Shown here: piece by piece, positions 24,457 to 35,644 of the stretch | Layout: the number at the start of each line of letters is the position of its first letter | Numbering within the stretch: the stretch's first letter is position 1 | From: Gammaproteobacteria bacterium | GTDB taxonomy: Bacteria > Pseudomonadota > Gammaproteobacteria > JAABTG01 | Direction: 5' to 3' | Assembly (NCBI GenBank): GCA_017999615.1 | Contig: JAGNLM010000008.1 | Span: 1-64,000 of the forward strand | Length of the DNA: 64,000 bases | The notes under the pieces: generated by a model | Databases searched by the model: none | What the model was told of the DNA's origin: nothing | What the model saw: the letters and a program-made list of their open reading frames with translations, nothing else | Position numbers and translations under genes: made by a program

Positions 24457-25875
24457 ATGAAGCGCGTGCTGGTGGTGGACGCGGACGCGGAGCGCCGTCG
24501 CTACCTGCAGGACGTCCTGGAATTCCTCGAGTACGAGGTGCTGCCGGTCGGCTCGGTCGCCGAGGGCGGTGAGCACCTGAGCGGCGAGGGCCGCGCGGAC
24601 ATCGCCCTGCTGGGGCCGGCCCCGAGCGAGCGCGAGCTCGCCGAGAGCTTCCGCTCCGTCAAGTCCGCGGACAGCTTCATCCCGGTGGTGCTGGTCGTCT
24701 CGCCCGAGTCCCGGGGCGAGACGAGTCGGGAGCTGGCCGAGGGGGTCCTCGCGCGGGTGACCCTGCCGCTGCGCCTGCAGGCCCTCCAGCACGCCCTGCA
24801 GCAGGTGGACGTGTACCTCGAGAACCGCTACGCGAGCGGCAACACCCGTTCCCTGGAGCTCTTCCGCAGCCTGGTGGGCACCAGCGCGGCGGTGCGGCGG
24901 GTGCGGCGGATGATCGAGCAGGTGGCGGACACCGACGCGACCGTCCTGATCCTCGGCGAGTCCGGCACCGGCAAGGAGGTGGTGGCGCGCAACATCCACT
25001 ACCAGTCCTCGCGCCGCTACAAGCCCTTCGTGCCCCTCAACTGCGGGGCGATCCCCTCCGAGCTCCTGGAGAGTGAGCTCTTCGGACACGAGAAGGGGGC
25101 GTTCACCGGGGCCATCAGCGCCCGCCGCGGGCGGTTCGAGATGGCCGAGGCCGGCACCCTGTTCCTCGACGAGATCGGCGACATGCCCCTCGCGATGCAG
25201 GTCAAGCTCCTGCGGGTGTTGCAGGAGCGCGTGTTCGAGCGGGTGGGGAGCAACAAGAGCATCACCGCCAACGTCCGCATCGTGGCTGCGACCCACGCCA
25301 ACCTGGAGGAGGCGATCGGCGCGGGGCGCTTCCGCGAGGACCTGTTCTACCGCCTGAACGTCTTCCCCATCGAGATGCCGCCCCTGCGCGAGCGGGGAGA
25401 GGACCTGCCGCTCCTCATCAACGATCTCGTCTCGCGGCTCGAGCACGAGAAGCGGGGCTCGGTCCGGCTCACGCCCCAGGTGGTCCGCACCCTCACCGCC
25501 TACCCCTGGCCCGGCAACGTGCGGGAGCTCGCGAACCTCGTGGAGCGTCTCGTGATCCTCTACCCGAACGGTGTCGTCGACGTCCAGGACCTGCCCGGGA
25601 AATACCGGATGGACGACTCGTTGCAGGACCTCCCGAGGGACGCGGACCTCGAGGTCTCCGGCCCGGCCGCGTCGACCCAGCGCCTGCCGCGCGAGGGCCT
25701 GGACCTGAAGGACTATCTGAACCAGCTGGAGTACGTCCTCATCCGGCAGGCCCTGGACGAGGCCGACGGGGTGGTGGCCCAGGCGGCGAAGCGGCTCAAG
25801 ATGGGCCGCACGACGCTGGTGGAGAAGATGCGCAAGTACGACATCCACCGGCCCGAGGGCGCGACGGAGTTCTGA
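24457..25875 (+). CDS. fleQ: FleQ, master flagellar regulator (sigma54 activator, c-di-GMP responsive)
   Basis: 472 aa. The receiver-like N-terminus (~1-120) lacks a proper phosphoacceptor pocket, as in Pseudomonas FleQ. The motif LFRSLVG at 135-141 is the linker used for c-di-GMP binding. The AAA+ domain has Walker A GESGTGKE (167-174) and the sigma54-contacting loop GAFTGA (214-219). A Fis-type HTH ends the protein (AAKRLKMGRTTLVEKMRKYD). It should activate the sigma54 promoters listed here. It is preceded by a 103-bp gap with no clear promoter. Confidence 0.96.
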   Translation: MKRVLVVDADAERRRYLQDVLEFLEYEVLPVGSVAEGGEHLSGEGRADIALLGPAPSERELAESFRSVKSADSFIPVVLVVSPESRGETSRELAEGVLARVTLPLRLQALQHALQQVDVYLENRYASGNTRSLELFRSLVGTSAAVRRVRRMIEQVADTDATVLILGESGTGKEVVARNIHYQSSRRYKPFVPLNCGAIPSELLESELFGHEKGAFTGAISARRGRFEMAEAGTLFLDEIGDMPLAMQVKLLRVLQERVFERVGSNKSITANVRIVAATHANLEEAIGAGRFREDLFYRLNVFPIEMPPLRERGEDLPLLINDLVSRLEHEKRGSVRLTPQVVRTLTAYPWPGNVRELANLVERLVILYPNGVVDVQDLPGKYRMDDSLQDLPRDADLEVSGPAASTQRLPREGLDLKDYLNQLEYVLIRQALDEADGVVAQAAKRLKMGRTTLVEKMRKYDIHRPEGATEF

Positions 25876-25939
25876 CGCCGCCGGCGCGAAGGAGCGAGCA
25901 GTCGTTCGTAAGGACCTGATCTCGCAGGGCATCGCTATC

Positions 25940-25955
25940 CGGCACAGCCTTTGCT
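25940..25955 (+). promoter_or_regulatory. Sigma54-type promoter of fleSR
   Basis: CGGCACA-GCCT-TTGCT: GG (25941-42) and GC (25953-54) are 10 bp apart and TTGC is perfect; the leading T is replaced by C. It lies 58 bp before the fleS start. FleQ activation of fleSR is known in Pseudomonas. Confidence 0.65.
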
Positions 25956-26012
25956 TCTTCGAGGCGAGCCAGGCGTGCCTTGGGGCCGCCGGCGAGACCC
26001 GGAAGAGGCCCG

Positions 26013-27121
26013 ATGCCCGCCGCGACCGCTGCAGTCCAGAATCGTTCCCCGACCCAGGGCCCCCGCGCGGGCCGTAACGCGACGCCATTGGCGCACGCCG
26101 CCGCCCTGGCGGCGAGACCCGGGGCCGGACGGGCAAACCAGACCCTCGAAGCCCTGCCGGCCGGCGTGGTCGTGCTGAACGCGCAGGGTCTGGTCGAGGT
26201 CTGCAACCCCGCGGCCCGTGCCCTGATGGGGGAGGACGCCCGGGGCCAGCGCTGGCGGGAGGTTGCGGCGCGGGTCTTCCGGCCGCGCCCCGACGACGGG
26301 CCGGACCTCTCGCTCGTGAACGGCCGGCGGGTGCACATCGACACCACGTCGCTGCGGGACCCGCCGGGTCAGCTGCTGCTGATACAGGACGTGACCGAGG
26401 TCCGCGCCCTGCAGACGCGGGTTGCGCAACTGGAGCGGCTCTCGGCGCTCGGCGAGATGGCGGCCGCGCTGGCCCACCAGGTGCGCACGCCCCTCGCCTC
26501 GGCTCTGCTCTACGCGGGGGCCCTGGCCCGGCCCGGTGTGGACGCGGCACGCTACTCCGGCAAGTTGGCGGACGTCCTGCGCCAGCTCGAGGGGCTGGTG
26601 CGGGACATGTTGCTGTTTGCCCGCCAGGGCCGCTTCGAGATGGAGGGCCTGTCGGTCGGGCAGCTGGTGGAGCAGGTGCGCCAGCCCCTCGGCCCCCGCA
26701 TGGAGGCCCGCGGGGTGCGCCTGGAATGCCGGGTCCCCTCGCCCGACACGCGGCTGTGGGGCAGCGGACAGGCCCTCGCCGGGGCCATCGGAAACCTGAT
26801 CGACAACGCCTGGGAGGTGGGCGCCCGCAACGTGCTCCTCTCGGTGGCGTCGCCAGGGCCAGGGCTGCTCACCATCGACGTCGTCGACGACGGTCCGGGC
26901 GTGCCGGCGGAGCTCCGGGAAAGCCTCTTCCGGCCCTTCTTCACCACGCGCCCGGGCGGGAGCGGCCTCGGGCTCGCCGTGGCCCGCGCGGTGGCCGAGG
27001 CCCACGGGGGGCGAGTGGCGCTGGTCGACAGCCCGGCGCCCGGGGCCCACTTCCGGATCGACCTGCCCCTGTGGGTGCAGCCCGAGCCGGCCCCCGGGCA
27101 CACGGCGACGGGAGCCAAGCC

Positions 27122-27125
<4 letters not shown>
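26013..27125 (+). CDS. fleS: FleS, sensor histidine kinase of flagellar hierarchy
   Basis: 370 aa, cytoplasmic, no membrane segment. A PAS-like region spans ~42-130 (LEALPAGVVVLNAQGLVEVC). The H-box ALAHQVRTPL places the phosphorylated His at 155. The kinase domain has IGNLIDNAWE (N box), DVVDDGPGVP (G1) and TTRPGGSGLGLAVARAVAEA (F/G2). The start ATG 26013 follows GGAAGAGG; longer frames upstream overlap the promoter. Its stop overlaps the GTG of fleR, so the pair is co-translated. Confidence 0.93.
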
Positions 27126-28471
<1,346 letters not shown>

Positions 28472-28476
28472 GGAGG

Positions 28477-28815
28477 ATGGCGATGAGAGTCTCCGGTGCA
28501 CCGGACCTGCAGGCGCTGCTCGCGCAGATGCGGGCGCTCGCGAACGAAGCCCGCCCCGCGCAGGGCGCGGACTGGGGACGCCCGGCCCAGGGCGCCGATT
28601 TCGGCCGGGTGCTGAGCGAGTCGCTCGCGGCGGTGAACGGGCTTCAGCAGCGCGCCGACGGGCTCGCGGAGTCCTTCGAGCTCGGCGACCCGAAAGTGAG
28701 CCTGGCCGAGGTCTCGGTGGCCCGGGAAAAGGCCGGGCTTGCGTTCCAGGCGACCCTGCAGGTCCGCAACAAGCTGCTCGCGGCCTACCAGGACATCATG
28801 AACATGCCCATCTAG
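28477..28815 (+). CDS. fliE: FliE, MS-ring/rod junction protein
   Basis: 112 aa. The C-terminal two-thirds is typical: DFGRVLSESLAAVNGLQQRA, VSLAEVSVAREKAGLAFQAT and VRNKLLAAYQDIMNMPI at the very end. It links the MS ring to the rod and is the first exported substrate. An AGGAGG lies before the start; ATG 28477 and ATG 28483 are both possible. A short direct repeat (RPAQGADWGRPAQGADFGR) sits in the N-terminal part. Confidence 0.94.
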   Translation: MAMRVSGAPDLQALLAQMRALANEARPAQGADWGRPAQGADFGRVLSESLAAVNGLQQRADGLAESFELGDPKVSLAEVSVAREKAGLAFQATLQVRNKLLAAYQDIMNMPI

Positions 28816-28848
28816 CGGCAGCGCGAAAGGGCAGGGGGCTGAGCGGAC

Positions 28849-30615
28849 ATGGCGGTGACGGCAGAGGGCGGACAGCAACTCCTGGCGCGGCGATCGGGGC
28901 CCATGGCGGCCCTGCAGGCGCTGAGCGAGATGCCGGTCCTGAAACAGGCGGGGGTCATGGCGGGACTGGCCCTCAGCGTGGCACTCGGGATCTGGGTGGT
29001 GCAGTGGTCGCGCTCGCCCGGGTACAGCGTGCTCTACGGAAACCTCGCGCCCAAAGAGGCGACGGAGGTGGTGGCAGGGCTCGAGCGGGCCCGGATCCCC
29101 CATCGGCTCGACGCCCAGAGCGGGGCGGTCCTCGTGCCGGGGGCGGACGTGCAGCGGGCGCGCATGGCGCTCGCCGGGGAGGGGTTGCCCCACAGCGCGG
29201 AGCTCGGCTTCGAGTTGCTGCAGCGCGAGCCCGAGATGGGCACCAGCCAGTTCATGGAGCAGGCCCGCTACCAGCGGGCCCTCGAGGTCGAGCTCGCCCG
29301 GTCGGTGGCGACCATCCAGGGCGTCGAGAAGGCAAGGGTGCACCTGGCCCTGCCCAAGGCCTCTGCGTTCGTGCGCGAGCGCAAGCGCGTCAGCGCCTCG
29401 GTGCTCGTGCACCTCTACGCGGGCCGCAGCCTGGAGCAGCCCCAGGTGGCGGCCATCGCGAACCTGGTGGCGGCCAGTGTCCCGGGGATGGACGTCGGGG
29501 ACGTCCGGGTCGTGGACCAGAAGGGGCGTCTGCTGACGGCGTCCGACCCCTCCCGGGAGGCGCTGCACTCGCAGCAGGAGTTCGATTTCAGCCGTCGGCT
29601 GGAGAGCTACTACATCAGGCGCATCGAGGACATCCTCTCCCCGATCCTGGGTCCGGACGGCGTGCGCGCCCAGGTGGTCGCCGAGGTCGATTTCACGCGC
29701 ACCGAGCAGACCCGGGAGAGCTTCAGCCCCGAGCTGACTGCCCTGCGCAGCGAGCAGGTGGCCGAGGACACGCGCGCGGGGGCGGCGGGTCTCGCCTCCG
29801 GCGTGCCGGGCGCGCTGAGCAATACCCCGCCGGGGGCGGGGTCGGCCCCGGAGCAGGCGGCCCCTGCGGTGCGCGCGCAGGGAGCGGGCGAGGCGCGGGC
29901 CCAGGGTCAGGGACCCGCCGGCGCGGCTGGCCTGCCGGCCGGGAGCGGAGCCCAGGGCAACGTCCTGAGCCGCCGGTACACGCGCAATTTCGAGGTCGAC
30001 CGTACCGTCAGCCACACGACCCTGCCCACCACGACCCTGAAGCGCCTCTCGGTGGCGGTGGTCCTGGACGACCTGCGCTCCGTCGGGGAGGACGGGGAGG
30101 CGGTGCGCCGCTCCCTGAAGCCCGAGGAGCTGGAGCGGTTCTCGGGCCTCGTGCGCGAGGCCATCGGATTCAGCACGGCGCGGGGCGACAGCGTCAACGT
30201 CGTCAACGTCCCCTTCACCACCGGCGTGGGGGGCGAGGCCTTCGAGGAGCCCACCGTTTGGGAGCAGTCCTGGGTCTGGGATCTCGGTAAGCAGCTGCTC
30301 GCCGCCGGCATCGTGCTCCTGCTGGTGCTCGGGGTGTTGCGCCCCACCATGCGCCGGCTGGCGAGCCAGGCCCCGTTGCTCGCCGCGCCGCCCGGTCTGG
30401 CGGGACCGCGGGGGCAGGCCGACCGGGTGTCCGGTGGCGGACTCGCCGAGGACCGGCTGAGCCTGTCGGATGCGCAGTCCGGGGCGTCGCGGCCTGGCGG
30501 GGGCGTCGCCCGTGACCGTCAGTTGCAGCAGGTGGACAGCCTGCGCTCCCTGGTGACCCAGGACCCCAAGCGGGTGGCCCAGGTCGTGCGGAACTGGATC
30601 GGCGAGAATGAGTGA
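28849..30615 (+). CDS. fliF: FliF, MS-ring protein
   Basis: 588 aa. A first membrane helix (~40-62, GVMAGLALSVALGIWVVQWS) leads to the YscJ/FliF ring motifs (VEKARVHLALPKASAFVRER). The periplasmic beta-collar region contains a Gly/Ala/Pro-rich insert. A second membrane helix (~480-500, LLAAGIVLLLVLGVLRPTMR) follows. The cytoplasmic tail that binds FliG ends the protein (DPKRVAQVVRNWIGENE). Its stop overlaps the fliG start by 8 bp. Confidence 0.96.
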   Translation: MAVTAEGGQQLLARRSGPMAALQALSEMPVLKQAGVMAGLALSVALGIWVVQWSRSPGYSVLYGNLAPKEATEVVAGLERARIPHRLDAQSGAVLVPGADVQRARMALAGEGLPHSAELGFELLQREPEMGTSQFMEQARYQRALEVELARSVATIQGVEKARVHLALPKASAFVRERKRVSASVLVHLYAGRSLEQPQVAAIANLVAASVPGMDVGDVRVVDQKGRLLTASDPSREALHSQQEFDFSRRLESYYIRRIEDILSPILGPDGVRAQVVAEVDFTRTEQTRESFSPELTALRSEQVAEDTRAGAAGLASGVPGALSNTPPGAGSAPEQAAPAVRAQGAGEARAQGQGPAGAAGLPAGSGAQGNVLSRRYTRNFEVDRTVSHTTLPTTTLKRLSVAVVLDDLRSVGEDGEAVRRSLKPEELERFSGLVREAIGFSTARGDSVNVVNVPFTTGVGGEAFEEPTVWEQSWVWDLGKQLLAAGIVLLLVLGVLRPTMRRLASQAPLLAAPPGLAGPRGQADRVSGGGLAEDRLSLSDAQSGASRPGGGVARDRQLQQVDSLRSLVTQDPKRVAQVVRNWIGENE

Positions 30616-31618
30616 CGCGGGCGAAGGTGCGCTGAAGGGCGTGGAGCGGGCGGCCGTCCTGCTCCTGATGCTCGGCGAGGAAGGGGCAGCCTCGGTGCTG
30701 CAGCACATGGGCCCCCGGGAGGTGCAGAAGCTCGGTGCCTCCATGTCCTCGATCCGCAACGTCTCCCAGGACCAGGTCAACGGGGTGGTCGACCGCTTCC
30801 TCGACGCGGTGGGCAAGCACACCGCCCTCGGCATCGACGCCGAGAGCTACATGCGCACCGCCCTGGTGAAGGCCCTCGGCGAGGACAAGGCGAGGGGCCT
30901 GATGGACCGGATCGTGCTCGGCGACGCCACCCAGGGCCTCGAGACCCTGAAGTGGATGGACCCGCGCTCGATCGCCGACATGATCCGCAACGAGCACCCC
31001 CAGATCGTGGCCATCGTGCTCGCCTACCTGGAGAGCGACCACGCGGCCGAGGTGCTCGCGCACCTCCCCGAGCGCACGCGCTCGGACCTCCTGCTGCGCA
31101 TCGCCACGCTGGACACCGTCCAGCCCGCGGCCCTGCAGGAGCTCAATCTCGTGCTGGAGAAGCAGTTCTCGGGCAGTGCCACCGTGAAGGCCTCCGCCGT
31201 CGGGGGTGTGCGCACGGCCGCCAACATCCTGAACTTCATGGACGGCAGCTCGGAGACCGAGGTCATGGACCGGATGCGCGACGCCGATGGCACGCTCGCG
31301 CAGCAGATCCAGGACCTGATGTTCGTGTTCGAGGACCTGATCGAGATCGACGACCAGAGCATCCAGGCGCTGCTGCGGGAGATCTCCTCGGAGACCCTGC
31401 TGCTCGCGCTGAAGGGCGCCGACGAGGAGGTCAAGGAGAGGTTCTTCAGGAACATGTCCAAACGCGCCTCCGAGATGCTGCGCGACGACCTCGACGCCAA
31501 GGGGCCGGTGCGGGTGAGCGAGGTCGAGGTGGCGCAGCGGGAGATCCTGAGCGTCGCCCGGCGCATGTCCGACGAGGGCCAGATCGTTCTCGGGAAGGGT
31601 GGTGAGGAGATGGTGTGA
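30608..31618 (+). CDS. fliG: FliG, motor switch protein
   Basis: 336 aa. The three FliG domains are clear: N-terminal (ERAAVLLLMLGEEGAASVLQ), middle with the EHPQ motif (MIRNEHPQIVAIVLAYLESD), and C-terminal torque helix with charged residues (DLMFVFEDLIEIDDQSIQAL). It transmits torque from the stator to the MS ring and takes part in switching. The ATG lies inside the end of fliF. Confidence 0.97.
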   Translation: MSDAGEGALKGVERAAVLLLMLGEEGAASVLQHMGPREVQKLGASMSSIRNVSQDQVNGVVDRFLDAVGKHTALGIDAESYMRTALVKALGEDKARGLMDRIVLGDATQGLETLKWMDPRSIADMIRNEHPQIVAIVLAYLESDHAAEVLAHLPERTRSDLLLRIATLDTVQPAALQELNLVLEKQFSGSATVKASAVGGVRTAANILNFMDGSSETEVMDRMRDADGTLAQQIQDLMFVFEDLIEIDDQSIQALLREISSETLLLALKGADEEVKERFFRNMSKRASEMLRDDLDAKGPVRVSEVEVAQREILSVARRMSDEGQIVLGKGGEEMV

Positions 31619-32298
31619 TGGCCGCCCCGCGCAAGCTCATCACGGCGGCGGAGCTGCGCCGCTTCGACCAGTGGGAGCTCCCCGTGATCGGCGTCGAGGA
31701 GGGCCGGCAGGGCCGGGGAGAGGACGAGCTCGCGCGCCCGCTGACCGCGGCCCAACTCGAGGCCCTGCACGCCGAGGCCTACCGGGACGGGTTCGAGCAG
31801 GGCCGGCAGGCGGGTGAGGAGGCGGGCTACCGGGACGGACGGGAGGCGGGGGAGGCGGAGGCGGCGGCGCGTCTGGCGCACATCCAGTCGATCCTGGACC
31901 TGCTGGCGCGCCCCCTCGAGGCCCTCGACCGGGAGGTGGAGGACTCTCTGCTCGCCCTCACCACGAGCGTCGCCCGCCACGTGCTCCGCCGGGAGCTGCG
32001 CACCGACCCCGGGCAGGTCATCGCGGTGGTCCGGGAGGCGGTCTCGGTCCTGCCGGTGGCGGCCCGAAGCGTCCGGGTGCACCTGAACCCGGCCGACGCG
32101 GCGCTGCTGCGCGAGCGGATGCGGGTGGGGGACGGCGAGGAGAGCCGCTGGCAGATCGTGGAGGACCCCATGCTCACCCGGGGTGGCTGCCGAGTCTCCA
32201 CCGACGTCTCCCTCGTGGACGCCAGCGTGGAACAGCGACTCGCCGCCGTGGTGGCGCGGGTGCTCGGCGAAGAGCGCGAGGGCGAACGTGTCTCCTGA
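31618..32298 (+). CDS. fliH: FliH, regulator of export ATPase
   Basis: 226 aa. A repeated GxxxG-like stretch ([30 protein letters not shown]) is characteristic of FliH. The C-terminal domain ([18 protein letters not shown]-type, then [20 protein letters not shown]) matches. It dimerises and holds FliI inactive. The start is ATG 31618, sharing one base with the fliG stop (TGATG); GTG 31615 is an alternative. Confidence 0.93.
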   Translation: MAAPRKLITAAELRRFDQWELPVIGVEEGRQGRGEDELARPLTAAQLEALHAEAYRDGFEQGRQAGEEAGYRDGREAGEAEAAARLAHIQSILDLLARPLEALDREVEDSLLALTTSVARHVLRRELRTDPGQVIAVVREAVSVLPVAARSVRVHLNPADAALLRERMRVGDGEESRWQIVEDPMLTRGGCRVSTDVSLVDASVEQRLAAVVARVLGEEREGERVS

Positions 32299-33709
32299 TC
32301 TCGACCGTCAGCGGCTCTGGGCCTCGCGCCTCGCGTCCTGCGGGCAGCGGGCGGAGAGCCCGCCGCCGCTCGTGGTCCAGGGGATGCTCACGCGGATGGT
32401 GGGGCTCACCCTGGAGGCCGTGGGGTGCCAGGCGGCCATCGGCGACCGCTGCCGGGTCGCCGGCCCCGGGGGCAGTGTCGTGGAATCCGAGGTGGTGGGG
32501 TTCGGGGCGGACCGGCTCTTCCTGATGCCCATCGGCGACATCCGTGGGCTCGCCCCGAACGCGCGCGTCACCCCGGTCGGGCGCGGGGGCGACGTGGGGC
32601 TCAGCGACGCGGTGCTCGGGCGCGTGCTCTCGGGCACCGGCGTGCCGCTGGACGGCAAGGGACCGGTTGCGGTGGCGCGGCGGGTCCCGCTCGCGGGGCG
32701 CGCCGTCAACCCCCTGTCCCGGCATCGCATCGACCAGCCTCTCGACGTGGGCGTGCGGGCCATCAACGCCCTGCTCACGGTGGGACGGGGGCAGCGCATG
32801 GGGTTGTTCGCGGGCAGCGGCGTCGGCAAGAGCCGGCTGCTCGGGATGATGACGCGGTTCACCGAAGCCGACGTGGTCGTGGTCGGTCTCATCGGCGAGC
32901 GCGGACGCGAGGTGAAGGAGTTCATCGAGGGCATCCTGGGCGAGGAGGGGATGGCGCGTGCGGTGGTCGTGGCCTCCCCGGCCGACGACCCCCCACTCAT
33001 GCGCCTGCACGGCGCCGCGCTGGCGACCTCGGTCGCCGAGTACTTCCGCGACCAGGGCCGGCACGTCCTGCTCCTGATGGACTCGCTCACCCGCTACGCC
33101 CAGGCCCTGCGCGAGATCGGCCTCGCGATCGGCGAGCCACCCGCAACCCGGGGCTACCCACCCTCAGTCTTCACCCGTCTGCCGCAACTGGTGGAGCGGG
33201 CGGGCAACGGGGAGTCGGGGGGCGGCTCCATCACGGCCTTCTACACGGTGCTGACCGAGGTGGACGAGCAGCACGACCCCATCGCCGACTCGGCGCGCGC
33301 CATCCTCGACGGTCACGTCGTCCTCTCGCGCACGCTGGCCGAGGCGGGCCACTACCCGGCCATCGACCTGGAGCGGTCCATCAGCCGGGCGATGGCGGAC
33401 ATCTGCGACCCGCGCCACTTGCAGGACGCGCGGCGCTTTCGGCAGGTGTACTCGGTGTACCGCCGGCACGAGGACCTGATCAGCGTGGGTGCGTACGCGG
33501 CGGGCAGCGACCCGCAGGTGGACCACGCGATTCAGATGTACCCACGCCTGATGGGCTTCCTGCGCCAGGACATCGGGGAACGGGACGTGATCGCGGACAG
33601 CCTGCAGGGCCTGCGCGCGACGGTGAGGTCCGGCGAGGCCGCGGGCGCCCCGGAGCGTCCGGGGGCGGGTGCGGTGCAACGGGCCGCACCCCCGGCTCGC
33701 CGCGGGTGA
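32288..33709 (+). CDS. fliI: FliI, flagellum-specific ATPase
   Basis: 473 aa. Related to F1 beta subunits. Walker A is in [20 protein letters not shown] (~175). Other marks are [20 protein letters not shown], Walker [21 protein letters not shown] and [20 protein letters not shown]. It energises entry of substrates into the export gate. The start GTG 32288 has GAGGG upstream and lies within the end of fliH; the conserved sequence begins soon after. A longer frame from ATG 32183 would overlap fliH heavily and is rejected. Confidence 0.96.
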   Translation: MSPDLDRQRLWASRLASCGQRAESPPPLVVQGMLTRMVGLTLEAVGCQAAIGDRCRVAGPGGSVVESEVVGFGADRLFLMPIGDIRGLAPNARVTPVGRGGDVGLSDAVLGRVLSGTGVPLDGKGPVAVARRVPLAGRAVNPLSRHRIDQPLDVGVRAINALLTVGRGQRMGLFAGSGVGKSRLLGMMTRFTEADVVVVGLIGERGREVKEFIEGILGEEGMARAVVVASPADDPPLMRLHGAALATSVAEYFRDQGRHVLLLMDSLTRYAQALREIGLAIGEPPATRGYPPSVFTRLPQLVERAGNGESGGGSITAFYTVLTEVDEQHDPIADSARAILDGHVVLSRTLAEAGHYPAIDLERSISRAMADICDPRHLQDARRFRQVYSVYRRHEDLISVGAYAAGSDPQVDHAIQMYPRLMGFLRQDIGERDVIADSLQGLRATVRSGEAAGAPERPGAGAVQRAAPPARRG

Positions 33710-33716
33710 CTGACGA

Positions 33717-34154
33717 GTGAACCGCTCGACCCGGCTGGAGCCCTTCGCCCGCCTCGCCGACCAGCGCCAGCAGGGCGCAGCCCGCTCGCTGCAGGCGAGC
33801 CGGGAGGAGCTCGTCCACTACGAGGCGCGTCTGGGCGAGCTCAAGGCGTATCGGGCCGAGTATGTGGAACGCCTTCAGAAGATAGGAAAGTCAGGTAGTT
33901 CTGCGAATCATATCAAGCGATTTCTCGTATTCATCAACCAGGTGGACGAGGGCGTGCGCCAACTGGAGTCGCTGATCGCCCTGACCCGGGGGCGATTCGA
34001 CCAGCGCCGAGAGGAATGGCTCGCCGCGCGTTCGCGCTTCCGCGTGCTCGACGAGGTGCTCACCCGGGCGCGCAGCGAGGAAGACCGGAACCGCCTGAGG
34101 AGCGAGCAGCGCGAAAGCGATGAGCGCGCCGCACAGGTCCCCCGGGCCCGCTGA
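33717..34154 (+). CDS. fliJ: FliJ, export chaperone-escort/ATPase stalk
   Basis: 145 aa. A long antiparallel coiled coil (FARLADQRQQGAARSLQASR, EELVHYEARLGELKAYRAEY) is typical of FliJ. It fits into the FliI hexamer and contacts FlhA. The start is GTG 33717. Codons in the middle (about 33878-33945) are A/T-rich and unlike the rest of the gene, although the reading frame and helix pattern continue. Confidence 0.9.
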   Translation: MNRSTRLEPFARLADQRQQGAARSLQASREELVHYEARLGELKAYRAEYVERLQKIGKSGSSANHIKRFLVFINQVDEGVRQLESLIALTRGRFDQRREEWLAARSRFRVLDEVLTRARSEEDRNRLRSEQRESDERAAQVPRAR

Positions 34155-34172
34155 CCCCCCTCGACCCCGACC

Positions 34173-34188
34173 TGGCCCGAGGGTTGCT
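34173..34188 (+). promoter_or_regulatory. Sigma54-type promoter of fliK
   Basis: TGGCCCG-AGGG-TTGCTT: GG (34174-75) and GC (34186-87) are 10 bp apart. A for C mismatch in TGGCAC is the only deviation in the -24 core. It is 33 bp before the fliK ATG and just after fliJ. Confidence 0.7.
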
Positions 34189-34220
34189 TTACACACCCCG
34201 GACCTCCTGGAGCCAGACCG

Positions 34221-35444
34221 ATGCAGGCCATTGTCGCCAACCTGACCGCTCCGCTTCCCGCCTTCGAGGCCGTCCGGACGGACGGCCCTCTCCCCGCCCC
34301 GGGACTGGCGGGGGAGGGCGCGCCCGCCGCGGAGAGCGCCGCGGGGCTGCCGTTTGCCTCCGTCTTCGCGGAGGCGCTCGGGCCACCGCCGGCCGGCGGC
34401 GCGCCAGCGCTGACCCCGGGGGCGTCGCCTCCTGCCCAGGGGGCGACGGAAGAGCTGCCGGACGGCAACGGTTTGCCGGTTGCGGCAACGTCCCTGCTGG
34501 CCCCGCTGCCTGCGTTGCCCCCGGCGTTGCCGCCCGGGGGGGTGGCTGCGGAGCCCGTCGAGCCCGAGCTGGGCGCCGAGGCCGGGAGCGAAGACGCCGG
34601 GCCCGCAGCGCCAGCCGCGACGGCCTTGCCCCTTGTGGCCCTCGGGCCCCCGGCGGGCGCCGGGCCAGGACCGGGCGGTCCGGTGCCTGCCGCCCCGCCC
34701 CGCGATGCCCTGGCCCCCGGGGACCTGGAACCCGCTTCCGTGGCGCCACGGGAGCACCCGGCGCACCGGACGTCGCGAGGCCCGGCGTTCCCCGCTCCCC
34801 TGCAGGGCGCGGTGGCGAGCGGGGCTGCGGAGGGCGCCGTCCAGGACCCGGTGTCCCTCGCCCCCGTGGCCGGGCCCGAGCCCGCGGAGCTCGCCGAATC
34901 CGGCGCGGCAGATGGGGACCCCGACCCCGGGAACCTCGCCCTGCTCTCCACCTCCCGTCAGCGCCACGCTGCCGCCCCCCAGGCGCTGTCCGCCGAAGGG
35001 ACCGGCGCCCCCGCGCTTTCCCCGCGGGTGGGGAGCCCCGGGTGGGCGCCAGCGCTCTCCGACCGTGTGGCGTGGATGGTGGAGGGCGAGGTGAAGCAGG
35101 CGGACCTGCGGCTCAACCCGCCCGAGCTCGGACCGCTCGAGGTCCGGATCTCGATGGTCGACGACGAGGCCCGCATCACCTTCACCGCCTCGCACCCCCA
35201 GGTCCGGGAGGCCCTGGAGGCGGCGCTGCCGAAGCTGCGGGACATGCTCGGCGGCAGCGGAGTGCAGTTGCTGCAGGTGGACGTCTCCGGACACGGCGCC
35301 GGGCACCGGCGGCCGCCCGAGGCAGGGTCCGGGGCCGCCGCGGGGCAGGCAGCGGCCTCGCGGGGTGGGTCACGGGAGGCCCTAGCGGCCCTCGGGACCG
35401 TGAGTCCGCACCGACAGCGGGGCCTGGTGGACGCCTACGCGTGA
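34221..35444 (+). CDS. fliK: FliK, hook-length control protein
   Basis: 407 aa. The long N-terminal part is Ala/Pro/Gly-rich and unstructured, as expected of the molecular ruler. The C-terminal switch domain has VAWMVEGEVKQADLRLNPPE, LGPLEVRISMVDDEARITFT and VREALEAALPKLRDMLGGSG. It measures hook length and then switches FlhB to filament substrates. A sigma54 promoter sits directly upstream. Confidence 0.93.
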   Translation: MQAIVANLTAPLPAFEAVRTDGPLPAPGLAGEGAPAAESAAGLPFASVFAEALGPPPAGGAPALTPGASPPAQGATEELPDGNGLPVAATSLLAPLPALPPALPPGGVAAEPVEPELGAEAGSEDAGPAAPAATALPLVALGPPAGAGPGPGGPVPAAPPRDALAPGDLEPASVAPREHPAHRTSRGPAFPAPLQGAVASGAAEGAVQDPVSLAPVAGPEPAELAESGAADGDPDPGNLALLSTSRQRHAAAPQALSAEGTGAPALSPRVGSPGWAPALSDRVAWMVEGEVKQADLRLNPPELGPLEVRISMVDDEARITFTASHPQVREALEAALPKLRDMLGGSGVQLLQVDVSGHGAGHRRPPEAGSGAAAGQAAASRGGSREALAALGTVSPHRQRGLVDAYA

Positions 35445-35450
35445 CCTCGA

Positions 35451-35482
35451 CCGGGTGCGCCGGCTCCCTGCGGCGCACCCGG
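35451..35482 (+). terminator. Strong hairpin after fliK
   Basis: CCGGGTGCGCCG and CGGCGCACCCGG form a perfect 12-bp stem with an 8-nt loop, 7 bp after the fliK stop. No clear T-run follows, so termination may be partial. The next promoter (35594) restarts transcription for fliL. Confidence 0.55.
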
Positions 35483-35593
35483 TGCGGGATTTCCATCGCG
35501 CCCCGGGGTGCGTGGCGCCCCGAGGGCGTCAAGAATCCGCGAAGGTCTCGGGAACATCGTTGTAACTCATTGATTTAAGAACCAGTCTCTTGA

Positions 35594-35609
35594 TGGCATG
35601 CCGTTTGCT
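35594..35609 (+). promoter_or_regulatory. Sigma54 promoter of fliL operon
   Basis: TGGCATG-CCGT-TTGCT is a near-consensus RpoN site: GG (35595-96) and GC (35607-08) are 10 bp apart. It lies 36 bp before the fliL ATG. An A/T-rich tract (35561-35580) precedes it and may be an activator-binding or bending region. Confidence 0.85.
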
Positions 35610-35644
35610 GTTCCGCCAGTGACCTTCGGCGCGGAGAGCTCGGC